Assembly: GCA_028278425.1 (NCBI GenBank)
Contig: JANQEJ010000019.1
Span: 1 to 40,175 of the forward strand
DNA: 40,175 nucleotides
Reading direction: 5' to 3'
Source of the DNA: Planctomycetota bacterium
GTDB taxonomy: Bacteria; Planctomycetota; UBA1135; GCA-002686595
Made by a program: the position numbers and the translations under genes. This document shows, in pieces, positions 7,707-14,949 of the stretch; the first letter of the stretch is position 1; the number at the start of each line of letters is the position of its first letter. Under the pieces are notes generated by a model that saw only the letters and a program-made list of their open reading frames with translations, did not search any database and was not told the DNA's origin.

Positions 7707-9032
7707 ATGGAGATTCGCACTCGTACGTCGTTCGTCCTTCTCGCGCTCCTCGGTCTCGGCACCACGCTCGGGATCGCCGCGACCGCCGCCGCTCCCGCGA
7801 CCCCCGGCGTCGATCCGCCGGCGCTGGTCCAGTACCAGGCGCGGCTCCTGGACAACACAGGGGTTCCGATCTCCGACCCGGCGTTGACGGTCGTCCTCCG
7901 GATCTGGGACTCGCCGAGCGGGGGCACGACGCTTTACACGGAGTCGAAGACCGTTTCGGTCGCCGCCGGCCTTCTGTCGACGGTGATCGGCGACACGACG
8001 CCGCTGCCGGACAACCTGTTCGAGGAGAACTCCGACCTGTACCTCGGCGTGCAGCTCGGCACCGACGTCGAGATCGTGCCGCGGCACCGCTTCGCGACCG
8101 TGCCCTACGCGATCCGCGCGAAGAGCGCGTCCTCCGCGGACGACGTCCCCGGGATGGACATCACCCCGAACACCGTGACGGTCAACGGCGTGCCGGTCAT
8201 CGACGCGGCCGGCAACTGGGTCGGCAACCCGACGGGGCTCGTCGGCCCGACCGGGCCGGCCGGACCGACCGGTGCGGACGGGGACGACGGTCCGCCGGGC
8301 CCGCCCGGACCGACGGGTGCGGACGGCGCCGCGGGTCCGCCGGGACCCACCGGTCCCGCGGGCCCCACCGGACCCGGGGGCGGCGCGACCGGCCCCGTTG
8401 GACCGACCGGTCCAACCGGCCCGGCCGGTGCCACCGGACCCGCCGGTCCGACGGGTCCCTCCGGCTCCGATGGTGCGGACGGCGCGACGGGACCGGCCGG
8501 TCCGACCGGACCCGCCGGCGCGGATGGCGCCGACGGTGCGACGGGACCCGCGGGGCCTCCCGGCCCGACCGGCGGCGTCGGTCCGCCCGGCCCCCCTGGT
8601 CCCACCGGTCCCACCGGGGCGACCGGTCCCGTCGGACCGACCGGGCCGACGGACGTCTTCGGGACGGAGTTCGGGTTCTTCCAGAGCATCCCCGTGGCGT
8701 CGACGACGAGCGACACCTTCCAGACGAAGCTCTCCGGAGCCACCGCGAGCCTTCCCGCCGGCCTCTACCGGATCGCGGTCAGCTACGGGTGGAACCTGGA
8801 CTCGACGACGACGGACTTCGAGGCGCGGCTGCTCCTGGACGGCATCTCCGGGATGACGCACCGGCAGGAGCCCTCGGACTCGGGTACCGATCAGCAGCGC
8901 TACGTGGCGCGCGTCCTGTATCTCAACCTCAGCGCCGGAACCCACACGCTCAACCTGGAGTACCGCGCGACACAGGCGGGGGACACCGCGAGCATCTGGG
9001 ACGCCGTCATCGAGTACTGGCGCGTCCAGTAG
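7707..9032 (+). CDS. Collagen-like triple-helix repeat surface protein
   Basis: A 441-residue protein with four parts: a signal peptide (about 1-28); a domain at about 38-140 with '[13 protein letters not shown]', 'LYLGV' and '[14 protein letters not shown]', of the type found in secreted fibre-like proteins of Bacteroidetes and Planctomycetes; a Gly-X-Y region at residues 177-315; and a C-terminal beta-sandwich of about 120 residues ending IEYWRVQ. The repeat has 46 triplets, mostly [12 protein letters not shown] and GAT, with one extra Gly after the 16th triplet. Bacterial collagens lack hydroxyproline and often use charged or Thr-rich triplets, as here. I infer a trimeric stalk with a globular head. 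It is transcribed with the IPT gene and followed by a hairpin. Confidence 0.9.
   Translation: MEIRTRTSFVLLALLGLGTTLGIAATAAAPATPGVDPPALVQYQARLLDNTGVPISDPALTVVLRIWDSPSGGTTLYTESKTVSVAAGLLSTVIGDTTPLPDNLFEENSDLYLGVQLGTDVEIVPRHRFATVPYAIRAKSASSADDVPGMDITPNTVTVNGVPVIDAAGNWVGNPTGLVGPTGPAGPTGADGDDGPPGPPGPTGADGAAGPPGPTGPAGPTGPGGGATGPVGPTGPTGPAGATGPAGPTGPSGSDGADGATGPAGPTGPAGADGADGATGPAGPPGPTGGVGPPGPPGPTGPTGATGPVGPTGPTDVFGTEFGFFQSIPVASTTSDTFQTKLSGATASLPAGLYRIAVSYGWNLDSTTTDFEARLLLDGISGMTHRQEPSDSGTDQQRYVARVLYLNLSAGTHTLNLEYRATQAGDTASIWDAVIEYWRVQ
8235..8651 (+). repeat. Gly-X-Y coding repeat
   Basis: DNA repeats of GGN CCN and GGN GCN codons encode the 46 collagen triplets. The repeat is degenerate at the nucleotide level (many codon variants), so it is not a recent tandem expansion. 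Because GGN and CCN are complementary, the opposite strand also reads as a Gly-Pro-rich frame. Confidence 0.9.
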
Positions 9033-9033
9033 C

Positions 9034-9055
9034 GGGGTTTTCGTACGAAGACCCC
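9034..9055. terminator. Strong hairpin between convergent genes
   Basis: GGGGTTTTCG pairs with CGAAGACCCC (one T:G wobble). The element begins one base after the collagen-gene stop and ends at the stop of the minus-strand gene at 9056. It can terminate transcription from both sides. Confidence 0.65.
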
Positions 9056-9472
9056 TCAGCGTCTGGCGTGGTATCCGCTGGGGCCGCGCCCGCGGTCGAA
9101 TCGGTGCGACAGCGCCGAGACGCGCTCCTCGAGCAGGATCCACTTGTCCGCCGCGGACGCCCGCCGCCCGTCGCGGCGGTTCCTGCCCTCGAGGTCGAGC
9201 CACTCGAAGCGGGCGCGCGTGGCGAGCCGCTCGTGCTCACCCCGCTGGTCCATCCGTGGGACGCGATGCGCGTTGCGGCCGACGTGGCGGGCTTCGAGGC
9301 GCGCGAAGCGGGCGCGCGTTTCCCGGATCTCGCGGGCGGCGTCGCGGTCGACGTTGGCGACGCGCTTCATGCGGCGCTCGACGGCGGAGCCGGGGTTGCG
9401 GACGTCGGCCAGGGCCGGCTGGGCGGCGAAGAGGCAGGCAAGGAGCGACAAGGCGGCGATTCGGATCTTCAT
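9056..9472 (-). CDS. Small secreted Arg-rich protein of unknown function
   Basis: A 138-residue protein with a clear signal peptide (MKIRIAALSLLACLFAAQPALA). The mature part is strongly basic and helical, with heptad-like spacing of Arg and Glu (about residues 30-100), and has no Cys or recognised domain. I do not recognise the family. Start ATG 9472 has AGAGG just upstream, but a TAGGTT hexamer also ends 6 nt before it, so a leaderless transcript is possible. It is a single gene, convergent with the collagen-like gene. Confidence 0.65.
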   Translation of the reverse strand: MKIRIAALSLLACLFAAQPALADVRNPGSAVERRMKRVANVDRDAAREIRETRARFARLEARHVGRNAHRVPRMDQRGEHERLATRARFEWLDLEGRNRRDGRRASAADKWILLEERVSALSHRFDRGRGPSGYHARR

Positions 9473-9478
9473 ACCTCT

Positions 9479-9484
9479 AACCTA
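9479..9484 (-). promoter_or_regulatory. -10 hexamer TAGGTT of the small secreted protein gene
   Basis: On the minus strand TAGGTT is followed by 6 nt and then ATG 9472, the same geometry as at other genes in the window. Confidence 0.45.
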
Positions 9485-9604
9485 TCCCGGCTGAGCGGAC
9501 GGGGAGGGAATTGAAACGGCGCGTCAGCTCGCCGCGGCCGAGCCGGTCTCGACGTAGACGACATCCCAGGGGGCCCGGACGCCGTTCCCTCCGGGACGTC
9601 CGGT

Positions 9605-9610
9605 TACCAT
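9605..9610 (+). promoter_or_regulatory. -10 hexamer TACCAT at the 9.6-kb lipoprotein gene
   Basis: TACCAT includes the first two bases of the upstream-most ATG (9609) and ends 7 nt before GTG 9618. If it is the -10, translation must begin at GTG 9618 rather than ATG 9609. Confidence 0.4.
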
Positions 9611-10400
9611 GCGCGTCGTGAAGCTCCTGACGCTTGCCACCGGGATTGCGGTCGCGGCGAGCCTCGGCTGCGCCTCGAGGCCGTCCTATCTCGGCCGCGA
9701 CGACGACGGCGGCGTCGCCGAGCGCGTCGAGCTCATCCTGCGCGACGCCGAGCCGTCCGTCGCCGTGACCGAGGGCAGGCTCGCCCTCACCGACGGGGAC
9801 GGTCAGTCGCCGGGCGGCAGCTTCCTCGGCGAGGAGCTCGACGACCTTCTGCCGTCCTTCCTTCGGGCCGCGGAGACGAGCATCGTCGCGCGCTTCGTCG
9901 GCGAAGGACCGCTCGTCTCGGCCGACGCCGCCGCGGTGCGAGAGGTCGTGCTGCGACAGACGATGGGGGCGGACACCGAAAGCGCCGAGCGCACCTTCGA
10001 GGCGTGCTTCCGGCTCCTTCCTTCCGAGAGTCGCCGAGCGGTGCGCGTCCGTTTGGAAGGGCTGGAGGTACCGCGAAGCGACGCGCACGAGACGCTCTGG
10101 GCGGAGGAGGCCGTGCCGATCGTCCTGACCTTCACGCTGCGCTACGTCGTCGAAGAGTCGAGCGCGGTCCGGAGCCACACGGTTCTCTTCCAGGACACGA
10201 TCGATACGACGGAGGGCGACTACCGCGGCGACCCGCAGACCTCCGACTGGATCCCGCTCGAGGTGGGGCACGCCCCCTACAGCATCGAGGCCGCCGCCGT
10301 GGCGCGCGAGGAGCTGAGCACCTTCGCCAAGGCCGTGCAGGGGACGGGCGCGTCGCTGCTCGGCCTCCTGCGCGCCGGAAAGCGGGCCGGAGTGCTCTAG
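9609..10400 (+). CDS. Lipoprotein of unknown function
   Basis: A 263-residue protein with a lipoprotein signal; Cys21 lies in SLGC. The mature part is acidic and mixed alpha/beta with no recognised catalytic motif. It resembles in style other planctomycete envelope lipoproteins, but I cannot name the family. Start choice is open: ATG 9609 gives 263 residues, while GTG 9618 gives 260 and keeps the signal peptide. GTG 9618 fits the TACCAT hexamer that ends 7 nt before it. It is convergent with the gene ending at 10503; the 100 bases between hold two small inverted repeats. Confidence 0.75.
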   Translation: MRVVKLLTLATGIAVAASLGCASRPSYLGRDDDGGVAERVELILRDAEPSVAVTEGRLALTDGDGQSPGGSFLGEELDDLLPSFLRAAETSIVARFVGEGPLVSADAAAVREVVLRQTMGADTESAERTFEACFRLLPSESRRAVRVRLEGLEVPRSDAHETLWAEEAVPIVLTFTLRYVVEESSAVRSHTVLFQDTIDTTEGDYRGDPQTSDWIPLEVGHAPYSIEAAAVAREELSTFAKAVQGTGASLLGLLRAGKRAGVL

Positions 10401-10404
10401 GCCG

Positions 10405-10499
10405 ACTCGATTGCGGGCTGGCGGGTCGAGTTCCTGGAGTGGTCGCGTTCGCCGGCTTCACACACGGGGTCGAGGAAGGACAGCGTCCGCACGGCGGAC
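10405..10499. terminator. Weak inverted repeats in the convergent intergenic space
   Basis: ACTCGA (10405-10410) can pair with TCGAGT (10426-10431), and GTCCGC (10485-10490) with GCGGAC (10494-10499). Both stems are only 6 bp and lack a U-tract. They are candidate terminators because the two flanking genes converge here. Confidence 0.3.
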
Positions 10500-10502
10500 A
10501 AT

Positions 10503-11570
10503 CTAGCGATACCGGCCCCAGCCCCAACCCCAGCCCCAGTCGGTCTGAGCGACCTCGATGCGCGAGCGCATGTTGAGGGCGAGGGCGTGGTTGGGATGGT
10601 CCGCGAGGATGCGGTTCACGCTCTCCATCGCGCGGTTGAAGTTGCCGCGCGCCAGGTCGAGGCTTGCGGCGGAGAGGAGGCTGTCCTCCCACAGGTTCGT
10701 GATCTGGAACGACACCGCCTCGAGCTCCGCCAGCATGACCGCGTCGCCCACGAACTTCTTCTTCAGCTTGTCGACGTCCTTGCGGGCCCCGTCCAGCGTC
10801 TTGACCGCGCCGCGGATGTCGCGGCTCGCCGCCGTGTAGCGCCGCGAGCTCAGCAGCCCGTCGCGCCGCTGCGCGTTCGCCTTGTCGATCTTCTTGTAGA
10901 CGCCGGCGAGCTCCTTCGTGCGCTTCGCGGCGGCCTTGTCGTCCTCCTTGGCGCGCCGCGCGGCGGCCCTCTGGTCGCGGAAGCGCGCCGCGCTCGCCTC
11001 GACGCTCTCGACCAGGCGCCGCTCCTCCTCCGCCGTCAGCCGTTCGGCGCGCCGGGTCACGATGCGGGACACGGCGGAGCGGGCCTCCGCCACGTCGCCG
11101 CGCTCGCAATAGGCGTCCAGGAGGCGGACGGTCAGGTCGATCGCGCGCGACTTGAGGTCGTCCCGCGGCGGTCCGCCGGACTCGTCCGCCATGTAGGCGC
11201 AGCGCGTGAGCTCGACGCGCGCCATGTCGAGGAGCCCCTTGTCCGCGGCGAGCTCCGCCACGGCGAGCTGGGCTTCGACGTCGTTCTCCGCGACCTGCGC
11301 GCGCTTGAGGCGCACCTGCGAGGTGTCGTCGAAGTCCGAGGTCTGGTACCAGCGCTCGATGGTCCCACCCGCCGCGGACATCCGCAGCCGCACGCGCTCC
11401 CCTTCCGCCTCCACGACGGTGCCGCGCACCCGAGTCCCGCTCGTCAGCTTGAGCGTGATGGGGCGTGCGTCGGGCTCGACGTCGTCGTCCTGACCGGAGA
11501 GGAACGCGGGAACCGCGAGGGCGACCGAAGCGGCCGCCGCCAGAACGACCTTCCGCGGGAAACGCAGCAT
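10503..11570 (-). CDS. Secreted coiled-coil/TPR-like protein with Trp-Gly tail
   Basis: A 355-residue protein. ATG 11570 is chosen because AAGGAGG lies 6-7 nt upstream; the frame is open to 11603 but lacks such a site. There is a signal peptide (about 1-25). Residues about 35-85 form a small beta module ('LTSGTRVRGTVVEAEGERV') like the RNA/chaperone-type barrels common at planctomycete protein N-termini. The middle is alpha-helical, with a Lys/Arg/Ala-rich coiled coil (about 185-265) and a last TPR-like pair. The protein ends DWGWGWGWGRYR, a run of alternating Trp and Gly. The DNA encoding this tail is a perfect four-tract guanine motif. Function is unknown. Confidence 0.78.
   Translation of the reverse strand: MLRFPRKVVLAAAASVALAVPAFLSGQDDDVEPDARPITLKLTSGTRVRGTVVEAEGERVRLRMSAAGGTIERWYQTSDFDDTSQVRLKRAQVAENDVEAQLAVAELAADKGLLDMARVELTRCAYMADESGGPPRDDLKSRAIDLTVRLLDAYCERGDVAEARSAVSRIVTRRAERLTAEEERRLVESVEASAARFRDQRAAARRAKEDDKAAAKRTKELAGVYKKIDKANAQRRDGLLSSRRYTAASRDIRGAVKTLDGARKDVDKLKKKFVGDAVMLAELEAVSFQITNLWEDSLLSAASLDLARGNFNRAMESVNRILADHPNHALALNMRSRIEVAQTDWGWGWGWGRYR
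10516..10537 (-). other. Predicted G-quadruplex motif in the coding strand
   Basis: Four runs of GGGG separated by 2-nt loops (CT, TT, CT) lie on the minus strand, which is the sense strand of the gene ending at 10503. The motif lies about 10 bases before the stop codon and encodes the W-G-W-G-W-G tail. Confidence 0.6.
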
Positions 11571-11619
11571 GAGAGCCTCCTTGTGCATCGCGTCGGCCGA
11601 CACGATAGCCGGTCGGCGC

Positions 11620-12312
11620 TCAGCTCGAGGACTGCGAGCCGCCCATCGCCCGGCCTACGTTCAGTCCGACGAGCCGCGCGACCAGGACGACGAGGAAGAT
11701 CTGCCCGATCATCGCCTCGCCGATCGCGAGCAAACGCACGGCTTCGGAGGCCAGGGTCACGTCGCCGTAGCCCAGCGTCGTCAGGGTGACGTAGCTGAAG
11801 TAGAGCACGTTGATCGAGTTCTCGTCGCCGAACACCATCCGCTCGCCCGCGGGCATGCGGAACGAGCCGGGCTGCACGTACTCGGCCAGCGAGAAGGCCA
11901 GAGCCCAGATCATGCCGAGCAGGAGGTAGGCCGAGATGGACGCCGCCAGGGTGTCGCCGGACACCCGCTTCGTCGTCAGGAGCATCCGCACGATGGCGGC
12001 GGTGACGAGGGTCAAGAGGACCAGCCCGCTCAGCTCCCCGCAGGCGCGGAGGTGGTCGCTGCCCACGACGGCGTTCGCGCCGACGAGGACCACCGTGATC
12101 GCCGCCGCGACGCGGCACGCGCGGACGAAGGCCCGGCTCGCCTCCACGGCGTAGGCGGCCGAGATCAACATGGCGACGAAGCCGAGTCCCATCACGGCCG
12201 ACACGCCGCCGCCCAGATCGAACAGGCGCACGACGATCGACGCGGCGTGCAGGAAGAAGAAGGCCGCGAGCAGGGTGACGAAGCGGAACGAGCCGCGCAC
12301 GGCGCGGATCAT
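11620..12312 (-). CDS. Two-pore-helix type potassium channel (Ion_trans_2)
   Basis: A 230-residue inner-membrane protein with about six hydrophobic segments (roughly 10-30, 37-57, 66-84, 92-112, 123-143 and 190-215). The selectivity filter TLTTLGYGD is at 176-184, between the last two segments, which is diagnostic of K+-selective pores. No RCK or other cytoplasmic regulatory domain follows; the protein ends 15 residues after the last helix. ATG 12312 is the longest start. A TATGAT hexamer overlaps this ATG and ends 7 nt before GTG 12300, which would give a 226-residue product. It diverges from the RND operon. Confidence 0.9.
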   Translation of the reverse strand: MIRAVRGSFRFVTLLAAFFFLHAASIVVRLFDLGGGVSAVMGLGFVAMLISAAYAVEASRAFVRACRVAAAITVVLVGANAVVGSDHLRACGELSGLVLLTLVTAAIVRMLLTTKRVSGDTLAASISAYLLLGMIWALAFSLAEYVQPGSFRMPAGERMVFGDENSINVLYFSYVTLTTLGYGDVTLASEAVRLLAIGEAMIGQIFLVVLVARLVGLNVGRAMGGSQSSS

Positions 12313-12313
12313 A
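12308..12313 (-). promoter_or_regulatory. -10 hexamer TATGAT at the K+ channel gene
   Basis: On the minus strand TATGAT is followed by 7 nt and then GTG 12300. It overlaps the conventional ATG, so the true start may be GTG 12300. Confidence 0.4.
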
Positions 12314-12355
12314 TCGGGGGAGCGGTCGGAGGCGCTCTCCGTGCCGCGGAGTTGC

Positions 12356-12361
12356 TAAGCT
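12356..12361 (+). promoter_or_regulatory. -10 hexamer TAAGCT of the RND efflux operon
   Basis: TAAGCT ends 9 nt before ATG 12371. The predicted leader is at most a few nucleotides, and no Shine-Dalgarno can fit between. Confidence 0.45.
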
Positions 12362-12370
12362 CTGCGCCGG

Positions 12371-13837
12371 ATGCGGATGCCCCGACCCCCCCTCTCGTTG
12401 CGCGCCCGCGCCCTCGTCTCGCCCCTCTGGCTCGTTTGCGCCGGCTGCGCGGCCGTCGGCCCGGACTACGCCGCGCCGGAGGTTCCCGTGCCCGACGCCT
12501 GGGAGGCCGCGGTGGCCGCTCGGATGGCGGCGGACACGCCCGACATCGAGGCCTGGTGGGAGTCGCTCCGCGACCCGGCTCTGAGCGAGCTCGTTCGGCG
12601 CGCCGCGATCGACAACCTCGAGCTCGGCATCGCCCTCCAGCGCGTGCTCGAGGCGCGAGCGCTCCTGGGGATCGCCCGAGGCGCGCGCGTCCCGAGCGTG
12701 ACCGCGGACGGGCAGTACTCGCGCGCGAAGTCGAGCGAGAACGCCGGCCTCGGCGAGCTCGCCTCCTCGCTGGGAGGCTCCACCGGCGCGGCCGACCAGT
12801 GGTCGGTCGGCGCCTCGGCCGCCTGGGAGATCGACGTCTTCGGCCGCGTGCGCCGGAGCGTGGAGGCGGCCGTGGCGCAGTACGAGGGCTCGATCGAGGA
12901 CCACCGCGACCTGCGGGTGATCCTGCTCGCCGAGGTGGGGCTCGCGTACGTCGACGTGCGCGCCTTCCAGGCGCGGCTGCGGTTCGCGCGGCAGAACGCC
13001 GAGGCGCAGCGCGAGAGCCTCGGGTTGACCGAGGAACGCCGCGAAGCCGGGCTGACCTCGGAGCTCGACGTCGCGCAGGCGGAGCAGAACCTCGCGCAGA
13101 CCGAGTCGATCATCCCGTCGCTCGAAGCGGCGGTGAACGCGGCGACGAACCGCCTCTCGGTGCTGCTCGGCGAGCATCCCGGCGCCCTGGACGAGCTGCT
13201 CGCTCCCGGCGCGGGGACCTTCCCGGTCCTGCCGGCGGACGTCCTCGTCGGCGTCCCGGCGGAGATCCTGCGCCGGCGCCCCGACCTGCGCTCGGCCGAG
13301 CGAGGCGTCGCGGCGGCCACCGCGCAGATCGGCGTGGCCGAGGCGGACCTCTATCCCACGTTCTCGCTCTCCGGTTTCGTCGAAAGCGTGGCGGGGAGCG
13401 CGAGCGACCTGACCGACAGCGACAGCTTCGGGTGGGGCATCGTTCCCGGGTTCCGCTGGGACCTTTTCCGCGGCGGAGCGATCCGGAGCAACGTCGACGC
13501 CGCCGAGGCCCGCGCGGAGCAGGCGCTTCTCGGCTACCGGCAGGCGATCCTGCTCGCGCTCGCGGAGGTCGACGGAGCGATGGTGTCCTACGACCGCGAG
13601 GTGGCGCGCCGCGACCGGCTGCGCGCGGCGGTCGACGCCAGCGAGCGAGCCGTGGAGCTCGTGCGCTCGCAGTATCGCTCGGGGCTGACGAACTTCCAGA
13701 ACCTGCTCGACGCCCAGCGCTCGCTCTTCCAGCAGCAGGACGCTCTCGCCGACAGCGAAGGGCTCGCCGTGCAGAACCTGATCCTCCTGAACCGCGCGCT
13801 CGGCGGCGGGTGGGTCGACGACGAGGACGACGAATGA
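12371..13837 (+). CDS. Outer-membrane efflux lipoprotein, NodT/OprM family
   Basis: A 488-residue protein, the usual size for the family. The lipobox LVCAGC (Cys26) is followed by the NodT signature VGPDYAAPEVPVPDAW. Two OEP/TolC repeats can be seen, each with long amphipathic helices; the second contains 'VGVPAEILRRRPDLR', a hallmark of this family. It is the trimeric outer-membrane channel of a tripartite pump. It is the first gene of a three-gene operon and overlaps the adaptor gene (ATG 13834 within the stop region). Confidence 0.95.
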   Translation: MRMPRPPLSLRARALVSPLWLVCAGCAAVGPDYAAPEVPVPDAWEAAVAARMAADTPDIEAWWESLRDPALSELVRRAAIDNLELGIALQRVLEARALLGIARGARVPSVTADGQYSRAKSSENAGLGELASSLGGSTGAADQWSVGASAAWEIDVFGRVRRSVEAAVAQYEGSIEDHRDLRVILLAEVGLAYVDVRAFQARLRFARQNAEAQRESLGLTEERREAGLTSELDVAQAEQNLAQTESIIPSLEAAVNAATNRLSVLLGEHPGALDELLAPGAGTFPVLPADVLVGVPAEILRRRPDLRSAERGVAAATAQIGVAEADLYPTFSLSGFVESVAGSASDLTDSDSFGWGIVPGFRWDLFRGGAIRSNVDAAEARAEQALLGYRQAILLALAEVDGAMVSYDREVARRDRLRAAVDASERAVELVRSQYRSGLTNFQNLLDAQRSLFQQQDALADSEGLAVQNLILLNRALGGGWVDDEDDE

Positions 13838-14949
13838 GGATGCGACATCGCCTGGCCGTCGCGGCCGCGCTGGTCCCGGCCGCGTTCGGATGCGGTGGGG
13901 ACGACGCGCCGCCCGGACCGCCGCCGCCGCCGGTCACGGCAACCCGGCCGGTCAAGCGAACCGTGCGGGACTACCTGCAGATCACCGGGACGGTGCGCGC
14001 GATCGAGTTCGCCGAGCTCCGCGCCCGGGTCTCGGGGACGCTCCAGGAGATGCGTTTCGAGCCCAGCGTCTTCGTCGAGAAGGACGACGTGCTCTTCGTG
14101 ATCGAGCCGGGGCCCTATCAGGCCGCGTACGACGACGCGGCGGCGGCGCTGACCGCCGCCGAGAGCCAGCTCGCGATCGCCGAGTCGGACCTGGCGAAGC
14201 TCGAGAGCGCCGGCGAGCGCGCGGTGAGCCAGCAGGACGTCGACCGGGCCAAGGCCGTGCGCGATCAGGCCCAGGCGGCGGTCAACGGCGCCAAGGCCCG
14301 CAAGAAGCAGGCGCGGATCAGCCTCGACTACACCGAGGTGAAGACGCCGATCGCCGGGCAGGTCAGCCGCAACTTCGTCGACGTGGGCAACCTCGTGGGC
14401 GTCGGCGAGCCCACGCTGCTGACGACGGTGACCCGCATCGATCCGATCTACGTCTACTTCGACGTCCCGGAGAGCAAGGTGCTCGAAGCGATGGAGCGCC
14501 GGACGGAGGAGTGGAACCGCGACGAGTACATCCCCGTGCTCGCCGCGAAGGGCAACGACGTGGGCTTCCCGCACGAGGGCCAGATCGACTACATCGACAA
14601 CACGGTGGACCCGGCCACCGGCACGATCGAGGTGCGGGCCATCTTCGAGAACGAGGACCGCAACCTCTTCCCGGGGCTGTTCGTCCGCGCGCGCGTGCTC
14701 GGGCCGGAGGCCCCGGCCACCGTCCTGGTGGAGGAGCGCGCGATCGGGACCGACATGTCGGGCAAGTACGTGCTCGTCGTCGGCGAGGGCAACGTGGTCG
14801 AGCGGCGCGGCGTCACGCTCGGCGCGGTTCAGGAGGACGGCACCGTGGCGGTGCTCGACGGCCTGGACGGCAGCGAGCTCTACATCGTCGAGGGGCTCCT
14901 CAAGGCCCGGCCGGGTCTCCCGGTGACCCCGGAGGTCCGGGGCGGCTGA
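13834..14949 (+). CDS. RND efflux periplasmic adaptor (membrane fusion protein)
   Basis: A 371-residue lipoprotein; Cys20 follows 'VPAAFG' and is followed by a Pro-rich linker. The order is typical of AcrA/MexA: first barrel-sandwich half ('GTVRAIEFAELRARVSGTL'), an alpha-helical hairpin (about 95-165), second lipoyl half ('TPIAGQVSR' near 172), a beta barrel with 'IDPIYVYFDVPE', and a membrane-proximal domain. It bridges pump and channel across the periplasm. The start ATG overlaps the upstream stop codon (ATGA), and its own stop overlaps the next start (TGATG), so the three genes are translationally coupled. Confidence 0.95.
   Translation: MRMRHRLAVAAALVPAAFGCGGDDAPPGPPPPPVTATRPVKRTVRDYLQITGTVRAIEFAELRARVSGTLQEMRFEPSVFVEKDDVLFVIEPGPYQAAYDDAAAALTAAESQLAIAESDLAKLESAGERAVSQQDVDRAKAVRDQAQAAVNGAKARKKQARISLDYTEVKTPIAGQVSRNFVDVGNLVGVGEPTLLTTVTRIDPIYVYFDVPESKVLEAMERRTEEWNRDEYIPVLAAKGNDVGFPHEGQIDYIDNTVDPATGTIEVRAIFENEDRNLFPGLFVRARVLGPEAPATVLVEERAIGTDMSGKYVLVVGEGNVVERRGVTLGAVQEDGTVAVLDGLDGSELYIVEGLLKARPGLPVTPEVRGG

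Noticed and set aside
8105..8743. Second collagen-like protein on the minus strand (212 codons, Gly-Pro rich)
   Set aside because: It is the mirror of the real Gly-X-Y gene: GGN and CCN codons are complementary, so the antisense frame also reads Gly and Pro. It has no signal peptide or flanking domains.
6795..9203. 802-codon minus-strand open frame
   Set aside because: It is antisense to the IPT and collagen-like genes, both of which have signal peptides and recognisable domains.
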